NCBI GenBank assembly: GCA_947460915.1
Contig: CANHKJ010000195.1
Span: 1-5,879 of the forward strand
Length of the DNA: 5,879 bases
Reading direction: 5' to 3'
DNA from: Verrucomicrobiia bacterium
GTDB lineage: Bacteria > Verrucomicrobiota > Verrucomicrobiia > Verrucomicrobiales > Akkermansiaceae
Position numbers and translations under genes: made by a program. The notes under the pieces were generated by a model. The model searched no databases and was not told where the DNA came from. It was given only the letters and a program-made list of their open reading frames with translations. Positions 5,879 through 5,879 of the stretch are shown one piece after another. The first letter of the stretch is position 1. Every line of letters starts with the position of its first letter.

Positions 5879-5879
5879 A

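Overview
The window reads as ordinary bacterial chromosome of moderate GC content. It holds five complete genes on the plus strand and the 3' end of one gene on the minus strand. None of the five complete genes has a convincing Shine-Dalgarno sequence. This, together with a secreted nucleoside hydrolase of unusual motif and an E. coli-like class I fumarase, makes me lean weakly towards Verrucomicrobiota or a PVC relative. The sequence alone does not settle the taxonomy.

Layout: 1-19 is a short leader with an extended -10-like box. 20-1654 is a class I [4Fe-4S] fumarate hydratase. After a 40-base gap comes an exported nucleoside hydrolase-like protein (1695-2747). The 115-base intergenic region that follows carries a small hairpin, a 10-base direct repeat and a candidate promoter. 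Next is a two-gene HipB/HipA-type module: an XRE-family antitoxin/regulator (2863-3246) that overlaps by 11 bases a HipA-family Ser/Thr kinase (3236-4450) whose catalytic residues look intact. Forty-six bases later is a RarD/EamA-family membrane transporter (4497-5411). Converging on it from the right, with 17 bases between stop codons, is the allophanate hydrolase C-terminal domain (5429-5878, minus strand), whose reading frame runs off the window edge.

Functionally the window is a mosaic. It contains a TCA-cycle enzyme, a periplasmic or secreted nucleoside scavenging enzyme, a probable toxin-antitoxin module, a drug/metabolite-type permease and part of a urea/allophanate degradation enzyme. 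Only hipB-hipA clearly form an operon; rarD might be read through from it. I see no CRISPR array, transposase, tRNA or rRNA. I found no clearly undescribed system. The most interesting part is the hipBA unit with its upstream repeats and its near-leaderless promoter/start arrangement.
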